Under the pieces are notes generated by a model that saw only the letters and a program-made list of their open reading frames with translations, searched no databases and had not been told where the DNA came from. Position numbers and translations under genes: made by a program. From Rhizomys pruinosus (taxonomy: Eukaryota > Chordata > Mammalia > Rodentia > Spalacidae), in the NCBI GenBank assembly GCA_009823505.1, contig VZQC01000327.1, forward strand, positions 292,080 to 356,079: 64,000 nt of DNA. The letters run 5' to 3'. Positions 1-11,573 of this stretch are shown here, in pieces (position 1 is the first letter of the stretch; each line of letters starts with the position of its first letter).

Positions 1-123
1 TCCTTGTAGCCCCAGCTGTCCTGGAACTCACTCTGTAGACCAGGCTGGCCTTGAACTCACAAAGATCTGCCTGCCTCTGCCTCCCGAGTGCTAGGATTAA
101 AGGCATGCACCACCATGCCTGGC
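1..123 (-). repeat. B1 SINE, cut by window edge
   Basis: Antisense B1; its A tail lies outside the window. Ends in the B1 head complement (ACCACCATGCCTGGC). Confidence 0.9.
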
Positions 124-360
124 TCTGTTATTACCCTTTTCTAAGGCTGTATCTTTATTACAGAGCTTTGTGGTAAACTGGATTGATATTTGTTGCATTA
201 AGTTTTCCTGGGGAAGATATGAACAAATTTCTCTTCACCCTTTAGAAAGGGCATCAATGACAGGTCCAAGGAACAATTCCACCCAAGTAGCTTAATACAC
301 AGTTTATTGGGCTTACTTACAGGAACATAGGCAAGGAGTTACTTTCAAGAGTGTGGGTGA

Positions 361-448
361 CTCTGTAGATCAGGCTGGCCTTGAACTCACAAAGATCCAC
401 CTGCCTCTGCCTCCTGAGTAGATTAAAGGTGTGCGCCACCACGCCGGC
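361..448 (-). repeat. B1 fragment
   Basis: Antisense B1 lacking its 3' third. It abuts the tail of the next B2. Confidence 0.85.
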
Positions 449-451
449 TCA

Positions 452-673
452 GCTTTTAATTTATTTTTTATGTGTATGAATTACTGTCTGCATGTAGGTT
501 TGTGCACCCATGTCATCTCATGCAATGCCTCAGAGGTCAGAAGAGGGTATCAGATTCCCCTGGAACTGGAATTAAAGACGGTTCTCAGCTACCATGTGGG
601 TGCTGGGGATTGAACCCTGGTCCTCTGCAAGAGCAGTCGGTGCTCTTAATCGCTAGGCCATCTCTCCAGCCCC
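452..673 (-). repeat. B2 SINE
   Basis: Antisense B2 without the 17-bp duplication, ending at the head complement ATCTCTCCAGCCCC. Confidence 0.92.
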
Positions 674-2034
674 TCTTTTATCTCTTTATAGAACCATTTG
701 GTGTGCTATTTAGCATATAGTAGTTACCAAAAATGTTTGCTAAATGTAGTGCATGTAAGTATGCACCCCCTCCAAGGGTGTGGATCCCCAAAAGTCCGAT
801 TACTTGGAGAACCCAGAACAACTTTCAGGGCTTCCCAAACTAAGACTGAATAATAGTAGACTGACTACAATAGCTATGCTGTTGTCAGGAGGGGCCTCCA
901 AATTATTTCATATTCCTGATGGCAAGTGGCAGGTACACTTGGACTTAAAGTGAGCCCAAACATTTAGAACAACCCTGAAGATCCAGAATCTACCACCCCA
1001 TTTACTTTCCAGTTATTCCAGAGTCGACTTACTTACTTGCTTATGCAATAATAATGTCTTAACTTTGAGATCTGACCTCAATTTCTGAAAAAATATTTTT
1101 TGTTCTTATCTGCCTAAAACCAGATTATTCTCAGACAGCAAGCAGCAGTCACTCTTGAAAAAGAAAGCCACAGAGGGAGCAATTCTGCCTCCAGGGACCC
1201 TTTTCTCCTTTGCTGTTTCTAACCTGCTGAACATTGGGAGTTCTTGCAGGTTCTCAGAAGTAGAGCAGGAGGTTGGAGATAAAGGCCTGTTCATCCCAGG
1301 CAGGGAGTTTCCTGAAGTTTCAAGTCCAGACAACGCTCCTCCCTGCTGCTTCGGTCTCTTTCTGTGAGATTCCAGAATCTGCCCTTCTGTGTGAAATTAC
1401 CGCCGTGCACCTATGGAACCTAAGATGTGTATTACAGGGTACACACAATCATTTTTGTTCCATGGCCCTTGCTGGCTCTGAAACAGCAATGTGCTGGGGG
1501 CAGGTCCCACAATTAAGTGATTCAAATTACAGTTTCTGACTTCAGAGCTAGCTTTCCACCCCTTGGCCAAATCACCTCTCTACAAATTATCAGGTATGGA
1601 ACTCCATAAACACATTTTGTTCCTGGCCTTCTAGGGATTGTGGCCTTTTCCTAACCCTCAATTAGCTGCACTATCACGAGGCTTAATTTATCCATTTATT
1701 TGTGTTTTCTTTGCTTCACTCAAGAGCTTATTCCTCTCCTTTTTCAGTTCTTTGAGTTGTCTGTGTATTCTCTAATATAGTTGAGTTCTTATATCATGTG
1801 TATTATTGTTCTTTAAATTCTGTGTCCCAGGGGTCCTCTAGGCAGTTCTCACTATAGAATACTCCTACAGATCTGGTGGGACTAGTGGATACGTGTAGAT
1901 CCATGAAACAAAATAAGAGACTGAAACACGAGCATATGCAATTTCAGTCACCGGATATATGACAATAGTTCCAAGAGCAAACACTGGAAGGAAGATAATA
2001 TGTTCCACAAATTGTGTTTGCAAAACTGAATATG
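674..2034. other. No recognisable gene or repeat
   Basis: Mostly single-copy-looking sequence upstream of the CpG island. Short frames on both strands (for example 1106-1539) have no domain, codon bias or splice-site support. Confidence 0.5.
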
Positions 2035-2056
2035 AGNACACACACACACACACACA
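2035..2056. repeat. (CA)n microsatellite with an ambiguous base
   Basis: Short CA tract with the only N of the window at its left edge (2036), as happens where repeat length was not resolved. Confidence 0.9.
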
Positions 2057-2199
2057 GAGACAGGCAGGACAGAGAGATCTGGACTCAACTCCAGCTCCAC
2101 TCTAGGCGCTGACCCCCGCGAAGTTCGGCAGCTCCCCAGCCGGCCCATCTCTCCAGCGCTGGCTCGGAACTCGGTCCTCCTCCTTTTGTTCAAGTACCC

Positions 2200-3100
2200 A
2201 GAGAAAGGGCTTCCTGTTGACTCCGGGATATTGTGAAAGGGCAGGAAGAGGCCAGGCCTCTCCTCCCTCTCTCCTCCCTATTCCCTTTATTTATTTTGTG
2301 CACGTTGGTTTGGGTACCCGGGCGTTTGCAGCGCGTGCGGCCGGAGGGCGGCCTCTGCGGCCGGTAACCCCTCCCCGAGGAGGCGAGGCCGGCCCGGGAG
2401 CCCGCCCGATCCCAGGCTGGACCTCTGCCGGGCGGGGAAGGGACGATCAGGGAAGCGATCGTCGCGGCCGGGGAGCAGCAGGCCGGCGGTGCCCGGCCGG
2501 GGAGCTGCAGGTGGAGCCGGGGCCGCCTTCCCGCAGCTCGCACGCCGTCCCCGGGCTGCGCCTCGCCCATGGCTGAGGGCCGGCGGCGGGAGGACGAGGA
2601 GGAGGAGCTGCGCGAGCGCCGCGAGCTCGGGGGCCCGCGCCGTGCCCGAGGCCGCGCGCTGCAGGGCCACTCGGCCGCAGGTGAGCCGCGGGGGACCCGG
2701 GACACGCGTGGGGAGCCGCGGGACCCGGTGGGCGCCGCCCGCGCCCTGCGCTGCAGCCGGGAGGGGACCGGCCACCCTGACTCTGCAGACGTTGGGGGAC
2801 GGGAGGTGGCGGACGGCGGCTTTTCCATCCTCATCCTCACTTTCCCGGGGACAGTTCTGATTGGTGTCTATCTGATCCTGGCCGCAACTCCAGCATTCCT
2901 GGGCAAACTGAATCCAAAGCTGCTGGCTTGGAACCTGTGGCTCGGGCTCGCTCGTCTCCGGGTGAGTCAGAGGCCGGGGACTTGCCCGAGTCTGGCTCTC
3001 CCGGTGGACAACGACCCCTCCCGAGGCTTCACCTGCGCCGCCGCCGCCACCTGGCCAGTCCATGCGCCACACAGTCGGTTTCCGGTGTCCCGTGAACTTC
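2200..3100. promoter_or_regulatory. CpG island with presumed Sh3d19 promoter
   Basis: GC-rich, CpG-dense block that stands out sharply from the AT-rich, CpG-poor surroundings. It contains a GC box (GGGCGGGG, 2430-2437), no TATA box near the ATG at 2569, and a good Kozak context there. This is the usual makeup of a broadly expressed TATA-less mammalian promoter. The assignment to Sh3d19 rests on synteny: in human, PRSS48 lies antisense inside the 5' part of SH3D19, and a Prss48 locus lies antisense about 34-46 kb downstream here. The transcription start cannot be fixed from sequence. Confidence 0.8.
2569..2680 (+). CDS. Sh3d19: First coding exon, probable Sh3d19 exon 1
   Basis: The ATG at 2569 has G at +4 and opens 37 codons plus one base, ending at a strong donor (GCAG|GTGAGC, intron from 2681). 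The encoded start is MAEGRRREDEEEELRERREL, an Arg/Glu-rich, low-complexity N terminus without signal peptide or domain. SH3D19 is a cytoplasmic adaptor with several SH3 domains, and none of those exons is visible in this window, so this would be only the N-terminal exon of one isoform. The identity is inferred from CpG-island position and from the antisense Prss48 downstream, not from domain homology. A second good donor (GTGAGT, 2962) lies downstream and the frame stays open up to it, so a longer alternative first exon (2569-2961, 131 codons, phase 0) is possible. Confidence 0.55.
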
Positions 3101-3299
3101 GGACCTCTGGTCCCCTCCCTTCCCTCCCCGACTCCACCAGTCTACACTACAGTTCGTTAGAGAGTTCATTTGTTGAAACTCGCTGTAAAGAGGGGTGCAC
3201 CGAGGAAGGGAATTCGTTTGGGCTGAGGCTACCTCTAGGGATCTTGTGTTTGGGGACGCACAGAAACGACAGGGGCAGGGATAAGTAGGAAGGATTAAG

Positions 3300-4400
3300 T
3301 GCAGATCCACACCTCTTCCCTCTTCCTGGTGAGGCTTTTCAATCCTACATAATGGAGAGGAAATTCTTGGGCCTCCGGTTCCAGCTGGCTAACCAGTTAC
3401 CTGAAATTCAGAGGGAAGAACTGGCCTAGGAGAGGACCACTCAGGGACGTGAGGGCATTGAGGATTCAGAAAGTGGAGCTTATCACCTCAGCCCACGGAA
3501 AGAAGCCTTTCTGTGTGGTGTAACCACTAAAAGAAAGTTTGGTCTGTAGAAATGGAGGACAGAAGAAGGGGTGAAAGGAACAAAAAAACTGATAGGACAA
3601 CAGTGATGCCCTTGGGAGAAATCGTGGAACCCTAAAAACAACTTTCTATGCTCATTGCTGGGACTTTTCATTAAAGTAAGACATTTACCTGCTGTGAACA
3701 CCAACTGATTATAATTGATAGTTTTGTTCAGTGTAAACCTCTACCAAGATGAAACATCATGCCATTGCTGGGTAAGAGTAAATAATTCAAGAGTACCATG
3801 AAAAAGTTTGCAAAGATGTGGCTGCATTGCGTCACAGATTTAAACTAGCTTGGATTTCTAGTACCTTCAGTGAAAGCGTCCAAACTGTGGATCACTGTGT
3901 TGGAATTTGAACCAGATATGACCCAGATATACGTCCAACATTGAATCAGTCTGTTTTGTTCAAGGCTGTTGCAAATGACATTTTTGTAACTTTTTTACCA
4001 GTTCTGTAATATCCAAAGGCTGCCAGAGGCTAAGCTGGGTTATGATAATAGTTTACCAGAAGACTGTGATGTACCCTCTTTGCTCTCAGGAATTGATGTT
4101 TGCTGCTTTCTGGCTCTTTGTATGGGCTTTCTTCATGAAGGGGTGAGGGGACAGCAATATTATGGAGTGGATAGAAGGTCAACACTTGCAGTTCAAGGTT
4201 TCATTTTCTTGGGGATAAATTATTTAGTAGTTTACATGCTTTGTAAGTGCGGCTTCCCTGTCACCTCATTAGTTAACATGTTTTTCAAACAGCATTGCAT
4301 TCCTTACCAAGCTTGGGCATTAGTAACACTGTGCTTCTCCGGTAGGTGTCTTCTCTTCCAAGTGAGAAAGTGAAGCAATCAGAGGCCTCAGTCTCCTCTG
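3300..4400. other. Presumed Sh3d19 intron 1, no feature seen
   Basis: AT-rich sequence after the CpG island. The longest frame (4080-4373) shows no domain. Confidence 0.45.
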
Positions 4401-4408
4401 TGTCTTCC

Positions 4409-4422
4409 TTCTATTTATTTGT

Positions 4423-4453
<31 letters not shown>

Positions 4454-4454
4454 T
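4409..4454. repeat. (TTTA)n microsatellite
   Basis: About eleven TTTA units, slightly impure. Confidence 0.95.
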
Positions 4455-4792
4455 GTGTGTCTTCCTTCTAACTTGTCACTTTTTCCTATTCTCAATGTTC
4501 CCTCCTGCCCCATCACTTTGTAATCTAAAGGTTTTCTCTCTCCTTGATCTCATAGAACTTGACACCCTAACCCCTATGCTTGTGGACTTGAGTTAGCCTG
4601 GGAACTTTCTTTCCCTGCTCAATTACGTGTGGTTGTGTGAATACATGTATTTTTACATACAATAAATTATGAAGTGAAAATTCTTGTCACCTATGCCTGA
4701 GTAAGATCAAGAATATATCAGTTCCTTAGAATCATTCTTCATCATTGCTTCCCAGACATTGTTTCCTCTTCTGTGCAGCTGAGCATTAAAAC

Positions 4793-4801
4793 ATATATAT
4801 A

Positions 4802-4846
<45 letters not shown>
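4793..4846. repeat. (TG)n microsatellite
   Basis: About twenty TG units following a short TA run. Confidence 0.95.
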
Positions 4847-4854
4847 TATATTGG

Positions 4855-5004
4855 TGGTGCTAGGGGTGTGAGTGTACCACAGTGTGTATGTGGAAGTCTT
4901 AGAACACTTTGCAGGAGCCAGTTCTCTCCACTGTGAGGGTCCCAGGAACTGAACTCAAGTCGTCAGGCCTGGGGCAGTTACCTTTCCCTGGGCCATCTCA
5001 GGCC
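4855..5004 (-). repeat. B3 SINE
   Basis: Antisense B3-type body (GGTCCCAGGAACTGAACTCA and the CTGGGCCATCTCA head complement). The adjoining TG tract is probably derived from its tail. Confidence 0.75.
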
Positions 5005-5646
5005 TACATCTGAGAATATTCTTAAGATGCTTCCAGATGATATTAATACTGCTGGCTCAGAATGGTCCTTTTGAATAGATCAGTTGAAGAACAAGGCCAT
5101 AAATACAGATCCACAGACCAGCACATAGTGGGTTTTCCAGGTAACTTAAAGGATTTTCTAGCTGATTTCTGTGGGCCAGCTTGTGCAATCAACGTCTTTT
5201 TCTGCTCTTGACTCTCCTTTTTGTCATTGGCCAACTGTTCTTCATCTCTGTTTGCACAGTTAAGTCTGGTGTGTCAGCATGCTGTGTTAACTACTAGTTA
5301 GTGCTGGTGAAGTGGACCAAGTCAGGGGCAGGGGAAATAGAAGTTGGGGTGACCAATTCTTTTCAGTTTTCCTGATATTGTCCCAGCTTTTAAAATCAAA
5401 AGTTCTGTGTCCTAGGAAAGGCTCCCAATAAGCAGATCAGGATCAGCTAAGGAGGTATAACTTCCTTTGATCTTGGGGAAAGAGAGGAAAGAGAAGGATA
5501 AAGCCTGCTGATAATTGTTGCCATTGGAGTTAAGCTTTTTCCCCATTGTAGAAAATGCGCTTGTTAAGTTCTTTCCCACTTGCTACGCCTTTTTGCTCAG
5601 GAATTTTTTGTGCACCTCTGGTATATAGGACTATATAAACATTGAT

Positions 5647-5872
5647 GGGGCTGGAGAGATGGCTCAATAGTTAAGAGCACCGGCTGTTCTTGCAGAAGAC
5701 CTGGGTTCAAATCCCAGCACCCTCATGGCAGTGAACAACTGTCTATTAACTCCAGTTCTAGGGGATCCAACACCCTCTTCTGTTCTCCTTGGCCACTACA
5801 TGACATGGGTACACTAACTCACATACAGGCAGACAAAACACTAATACACATAAAATAAAAATAAAATTTAAA
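5647..5872 (+). repeat. B2 SINE
   Basis: Sense B2 from GGGGCTGGAGAGATGGCTCA to an AAATAAAA-rich tail. The sequence between the preceding B3 and this element (5005-5646) shows nothing recognisable. Confidence 0.9.
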
Positions 5873-6200
5873 AACCATTGATAATAAATAATAAATTCAT
5901 TTTAAAACAATTCTTTGGTTTATACGTGACCGTTTATTAAAGATGCAAGAGCATTTGCATATTATAAAAAGATGTCTGACTTGTTTATTTACATAATGAA
6001 TTACATTTTGATACTGCGGGATGTAGATCATCTTCAGTGTTTTTCAGAGTTGATTAATATTTTGACCTTGTAATTGTCAATGCTAGGAATGGTACTTTGC
6101 ATAAGCTAAATGAAATTATGTTTAGGGCTCACTCATAGATTGTTGGAAATTCTGTCCTAATCCTAAGCCAAATATAGTTAATGATTTGTTTGTTTTGTTT

Positions 6201-6335
6201 GAGACACGGTCTTCCTGTAGCCCCAGCTGGCCTGGAACTTGCAATGTAGACAAGGCTGGCCTTGATCTCATAGAGATCCACCTGCCTCTACCTCCCAAGG
6301 GCTGGGATCAAATGCATGGATCACCACACCCAGCC
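6201..6335 (-). repeat. B1 SINE
   Basis: Antisense B1, moderately diverged, preceded by a T-rich tail complement. Confidence 0.88.
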
Positions 6336-6898
6336 TGGTTTAATGACTTTTTTTAAGCCAGCATCTCAAATAGCAATTTTCAAAACAAACATTTTAACAT
6401 AATACAACCCAAATATACACTAATTCGGTAATACTGAAGAATTGCAAGAGGAAATAGTAAGTCTTTGTTTTCTATTAATAAATCTGTTGTGTTTCTATAA
6501 AAACTTTCTATATACATTAAAATCATTGCAATTTATAACATACAGTAGTCTCAAATTGGAGCCAACATATTTCAGGCAACATTAGTAATTGATGAGTGGC
6601 ATGGTGACATGTGTGGCATAAATCATATGTTATATGTTCAGATCTATGGCCGCAGTGTGGGTTACGGCATAGGCAGGCAGCCGCTGGCAGAAACAACCTG
6701 CATTCATTGCACATTTGAATTTGAATTAATGCTTGGCTTCAAATCCAGAAGGCTTCACTGTTGCCAAAATTTCCCAAAACTTATATTCAGTTACGTGACC
6801 CCCATATGGAGGACTGCAGCCCACAGTTTAAGAATCTGTGGGAAATCCATACACCAAGCTTTTTGCTTATTCTTTTTTATTGATTTGTTGCAGTATTT

Positions 6899-6919
6899 TT
6901 TTATTTATTTTATTTTATT

Positions 6920-6958
<39 letters not shown>

Positions 6959-7107
6959 TTTTTTGGTCTTTTTCGAGACAGGTCTCCCTGTAGCCCCAGC
7001 TGTCCTGGAACTCACTCTGTAGACCAGGCTGGCTTTGAACTCACAAAGATCCGCCTGCCTCTGCCTCCCAAGTGCTAGGATTAAAGGCGTACGCCACCAT
7101 GCCCGGC
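6899..7107 (-). repeat. B1 SINE with (TTTA)n tail
   Basis: Antisense B1 (about 6963-7107) whose tail has expanded into a TTTA array (6899-6962). Confidence 0.92.
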
Positions 7108-7640
7108 TTTTTGGGGTTTTTTTTTGTGTGTGTGTGTTTTTTTTGGTCTTTTTGCAGTATTTTTTTTAAACAAGGTATCTAAACTTTATGGGATATACAG
7201 GTTGCAAATGTCTTCTAGTCTCAGGGTTTTTCAATTTTTCTTTCTCTTTGATATCAAGATTCCTGGTTTCAACATAGATGGGTATGTGAATCTTCCCTTC
7301 ATGATTTGTGTCCGTTTCCTCTACCTGGTTAATAATGCTATCCCTATAATAAATCATGAAATCATTCTTCTATGTAATGACTCATTATGGTCCTCCTAGA
7401 ACACAGCCAACATGTAATATTTATAAGTCTGAGTGTTTATGCTTTTTGTTATTGTTGTTAAAATATCTGATGCTTAGTTAAATCTGCATTTCTCTTCCAT
7501 TTGGGAATAGTTATGGGCTTCATACTGGCAGGGGAAACAATAATAAACATGGCGGAGCTGCTTTGTGGATGCTCTGCTCTGTGAAGTCTATGCTTCTCTT
7601 GGGAACATCTTAATCCTACCAGACTCACAAAGACGAAGAC

Positions 7641-8138
7641 TGTCAGGGTTCTCTAGGAGAACACACCTGATAGGATGAATATGCATATTCATATATGTAT
7701 ATATAAAGAACTGATCAGCTTACTTTGAAATTGTAACAACAGCTGAGTCACATCTGAGAGGCTGAGAACTAGTTGCTCAGTCCCCGCAGCTGGGCACCTC
7801 AGCCATTCCCAATCCAGTACTGAAACCCTAGAGGGTTTTTGGAGTTGCTGGTCTTTAGCTTTGAACTGCTGGTACTGATACCACCCATGGAGTCGGCAGG
7901 ACCAGCAACAGGACAGATAAATCAACTCAGTGGTGGTAGGGGAGGCCAAACAAACAAGAGGCAAATCATCTTCCCTCCACTAGACCCCGTTTTTATCTGG
8001 GCTGCTACCAGAAGGTGCCATTCACATTTGGGATGGGTTTTCCCACATCAGTGAAGGCAACCAGGAAAATTCCTCAACTGAGGCTCCCTGCTCAGGCGAT
8101 TCTAATTTGTGGCAAGTTGACATTCAAATCAACCATCA
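7641..8138. repeat. RMER1-like or related rodent interspersed repeat
   Basis: Starts TGTCAGGGTTCTCTAGGAGA and ends GGCAAGTTGACATTCAAATC, termini I associate with a rodent medium-reiteration repeat. The family name is tentative. Confidence 0.5.
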
Positions 8139-8324
8139 GAAAGACAGTTTCTTCATTTTGGCATTCCATAAGCCACACAGATTATGTCAACATGGCCTAA
8201 CAGTAACGCTAAGTTCTCATTTTCACAAATGAAAAGCTCATTCTGTGACAATAATTTCAACCAATCAGAAGTTGATGATGCTTTTCTTCTTTTTCCCTCT
8301 TTCCCTCCCTTCCTGCCTTCCTCA

Positions 8325-8567
8325 CTTATTTCTCAGGGCTGAATATCAAACCCAAGGCCTTGATTCAGCATGCTAGGCAAGCACTCTAGCATTGAACAAT
8401 ACCCCTAGTACTATCCTTTTTTGTTTTGGGTTTTGTTTTTTTTTTTTTTTTGAGACAGGGTCTCCCAGCTGGCTTGGAACTTGCTAAACAGACTGGGCTG
8501 GTACAGAGATCCTCCTGCCTCTGCTTCCCAAGTGCTGGGATTAAAGGTACGCACCATAATACCTGGC
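8325..8567 (-). repeat. ID-type fragment and B1 SINE, antisense
   Basis: An ID/B4-like body (about 8325-8410; TGCTAGGCAAGCACTCTAGC) followed by a T-run and a B1 with small deletions (about 8430-8567). Confidence 0.75.
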
Positions 8568-8603
8568 TTCAATACTACTGTTTTGAATTAATTAACTAAC
8601 TAA

Positions 8604-8713
8604 TTTTATTTAGACATAGACTCTTGCTATGTAGCCCAAGCTGGCCACAGACTCATGGTTCTCTTGTGTCAGTCTCCCAAGTACATGTACCACGTCTGTA
8701 ATCATGTCCAGCT
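8604..8713 (-). repeat. Old B1/PB1-like fragment
   Basis: Degenerate antisense B1-like sequence (TATGTAGCCCAAGCTGGCC). Confidence 0.6.
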
Positions 8714-8949
8714 CACACAACCTGTTTCTAATTCTTTTTTCTTCCCCTCTCTGACTACTCATCTAGTACTTTTTCCTGTACCTTCACTGACATACTACAT
8801 TCTGGAAAGAACAAGTTGATTGAGCTTTTGATCATAATTTCAGTTTTGCATTCAATCCTCTAGATTCAAACCCCGTCTCTAATGGCTTTGCAGTCTACAG
8901 CATCTTTCTGGGCCTAGATTTTGCTTCAAGACTTTTGTTGTGAGTGGCG

Positions 8950-9021
8950 GAACAGTGCTAGGGTGGAACCCAGTGCCTTGCACGTGCTAGGCAGGTGCTC
9001 TACTGCTGAGCCAGACAGCCC
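8950..9021 (-). repeat. ID/B4-like fragment
   Basis: Antisense tRNA-derived body with CACGTGCTAGGCAGGTGCTC. Confidence 0.65.
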
Positions 9022-9171
9022 CTGTTTCCTAGTTTTTACTTAATGTCCTTTTAATTCTGTTGTAGGATCTTATCTACCATACCGTATGCATTTAGGTATC
9101 TCCTCTTGGAGTTTGTGACAGTTCCTTTAGCTCTTTCTTATTTTCAATGTCTTTGATAGTTTGAGGAATAC

Positions 9172-9394
9172 TATTTATTTATTTATTTGTTTATTTATTT
9201 ATTTGGGTGTATCGCAAGCTCGTAAGTGCACCCATGTCCTGCAAAGCCTGTAGAGACCAGAAGAGGGCATTGGATCCCCTGGGTCTGAAGTTGTGGACAG
9301 GTGTTAGCTGCCATGGAGGTGCTGGGTCTCAAACCTGGGTCCTCTGGAAGAACAACAGGTGTTCTTAACTGCTGAACCATCTCTCTAGCCTCCT
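9172..9394 (-). repeat. B2 SINE with TTTA tail
   Basis: Antisense and diverged; tail is a TTTATTTG array. Confidence 0.82.
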
Positions 9395-9470
9395 GGTCAA
9401 ATATGTTGTGCAGCGTTCCTGTCTAGTGTTTGTCTGATGGTGTTCTTTAAAGTTTGAGAAATGCTGAGTC

Positions 9471-9480
9471 GTTAGTTAGC

Positions 9481-9514
<34 letters not shown>

Positions 9515-9515
9515 A
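9471..9515. repeat. (TTAG)n microsatellite
   Basis: About eleven tandem GTTA units, nearly perfect. Confidence 0.95.
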
Positions 9516-9767
9516 TGATTCTCCTGGCCCACCCCCTGTCTCACTTCAGGATGTATGCCATCTCATCCCTGCTCTTACCTTCTGCCCTGTTGTATTTCTA
9601 TTTCTCCTTTATAGACAGTTTCTTGAGGTATTATGCTTTATTGCAGTATGGGACGTCCCATGTTTCAGTAGCAACAGGAAGTCTAAGCAGAGTTTCTGAG
9701 TGCCACAGATCAGCTGGGGACCCTGCTGGGGTGCCAATTCCGATTTAGTGGGTTTTGAGCTCTGCAT

Positions 9768-9994
9768 GTTTTCTTCTTCCCTCCCCTCCCTTTCCTTGAT
9801 GTCCCTCCCCTTCCTCTGTTCTCCCTTCTCCTTCCCCTCCTTCCCCTCTCTTTTCCTCACCTCTACTTCTCTTTTGTGATTGGGTCTCTCTCTGTTGCCC
9901 AGGCTGGTTTTGAACTCTTGGACGCAAGGGATCCTCTTGTGAACTTACCCTCCTGAGTAGGTGGTACTACAGACTTCTGCCACTGTGTCCTGCA
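9768..9994 (-). repeat. Pyrimidine tract and old B1-like SINE
   Basis: CT-rich run (9768-9870) joins an antisense monomer-like SINE (TTGCCCAGGCTGGTTTTGAA), older than the neighbouring B1s. Confidence 0.65.
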
Positions 9995-10137
9995 GAGATA
10001 GTCTGCATTTGTGACAGGCTCCAGGTGATGCTGCTGATGGTGGCCCCACATCTGAGTAATAGGCCTTCTCTGTCTATCCTGTGGAGTGAAGGCTTTCAAC
10101 TGTGGCAGGACATCAGACTGAACTAGAAAGCAGTGCA

Positions 10138-10325
10138 CACCCCCCAAACCCAAGGCCTCGCACACGCTAGGCAGTCTTTCTACTGCTGAGCTACATTCTT
10201 GGCCCTTGGTGTTTTGAAAGACAGTGTCTTGTTATGTAACCTAAACAGCCTCAAGCTTATAGGCCTCCTGTCTCCACCTCCCCAGTGCTTCTGACTATAG
10301 GAGTACACTGCCACAGCCTCCTGGT
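10138..10325 (-). repeat. ID-like and B1-like fragments
   Basis: ID/B4-like body to about 10205 (CGCACACGCTAGGCAGTC), then a degenerate antisense B1. Confidence 0.6.
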
Positions 10326-10882
10326 CTTGATTCCTAAACAATGCCTTGACTTACTATCATTATATTTTCTTTGGTTACATTTTATTCTAACCTCAATCCT
10401 TACTTACACAAAGTTGGAAAGCAATTCTTCTGCTCATGGCCTGCCCTGTTGAGGGGAAACTGTTTATTTAAGGAGTTAGAACTTCATACCATTCCAAGGG
10501 CAGTAGATGTTTATGTGGTACCAGCAGTCCAGCCTGTGCAGTTGCTGCTGCATGGCACTATATGGATGTCAATTCCAATTCCCAGAGCCTTCCTAACAGC
10601 TGTCCTTCTTGCTGCTACCATAGAGAGGCTCTGTGGGGCTTGAGCTTTCTAAGCAAAGCTTCTTTTGCTCCTGGCAAGAAGAGTTATGCAGCTGTGCAGC
10701 TGCCACAACTTTTTGGAAGCAGCCATTCTGCCTGCATCCGAGGACACAGCCATCTTTAGTCTTATCGAATTGAAATTTAAAGTTGAAATTACATTTGGAT
10801 GCTTAGTCAAGAAAAGGATGCTAATCAGGAAGGAGACACTGGGAAGAAAGTAGCATTAGAAGCTAAGCTTCCAGTGGTGTGG
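10326..10882. other. Unassigned sequence
   Basis: About 550 bases with no repeat I recognise. Three small plus frames (10371-10853) are free of stops for 60-90 codons but lack splice sites or domains. Confidence 0.4.
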
Positions 10883-10971
10883 TAGACTTATAATCTTTTT
10901 TTTTTTTTTTTTTTTTGGTCTTTTCGAGACAGGGTCTCCCTGTAGCTCCAGCTGTCTAGACTTATAATCTT
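10883..10971 (-). repeat. 5'-truncated B1 with 15-bp target duplication
   Basis: A T-run plus about 55 bases of antisense B1 is bracketed by perfect copies of TAGACTTATAATCTT (10883-10897, 10957-10971), so the truncation happened at insertion. Confidence 0.9.
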
Positions 10972-11049
10972 AACACTGAGGAGGTTGAATCAAGAGGATC
11001 GCAGAGTTTGAGGCCAACCTGTGTTAGGTCTTAAAAAAACAAATTACAA

Positions 11050-11390
11050 GCCAGGCGTGGTGGTGTACGCCTTTAATCCTAGCACTCGGGAGGCAGAAGC
11101 AGGCAGATCTTTGTGAGTTCAAGGCCAGCCTGGTCTACAGAGTGGGTTCCAGGACAGCTGGGGCTACAGGGAGACCTTGTCTCGAAAAGACAAAAAAAAA
11201 AATTACCACTGGACATGGTGGTGCATGCCTTTAACCCCAGCACTTGGGAGGCAGAGGCAGGCGGATCTCTGAGTTTAAGGCCGCCTGGTCTATGTAGTGA
11301 GCTCCATCCAGGCCAGCTGGGACTAAAAGGAGACCCTGTCTCAAAAAGACCAAAACAAACAAACAAACAACAAACAAACCCAAATCATCC
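11050..11390 (+). repeat. Two tandem B1 SINEs
   Basis: Full B1 at about 11050-11201 and another at about 11212-11390, the second with a CAAA-rich tail. Confidence 0.92.
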
Positions 11391-11494
11391 CCCAACCAGC
11401 TAACTAACCAAAAAAAAGTGTTTACAAAAGCCTCAAGCCTCGCAAGTTGTATAAAAAAGTGTGGATAAATGTTAGAGGTATTTCTGAGGATGTC

Positions 11495-11573
11495 TGCATT
11501 GTGGCCCATAGTCCCAGATACAGAGGAGGCTGAGTGAACAATTGCTTGAGACCAGGAGTTCCAGGCCAGCCTT
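11495..11573 (+). repeat. PB1-like SINE, split by the provirus
   Basis: Diverged B1-like sequence ends ...CCAGGCCAGCCTT at the provirus edge and continues after 16309 as GGCAGCATGTCT plus A tail. Confidence 0.7.

Noticed and set aside
2190..3072. Long minus-strand frames (216 and 261 codons) in the CpG island
   Set aside because: GC-rich sequence lacks stops by composition. The plus-strand frame has a Kozak start and good donor; the minus frames have neither and are Arg/Pro/Ala-rich shadows.
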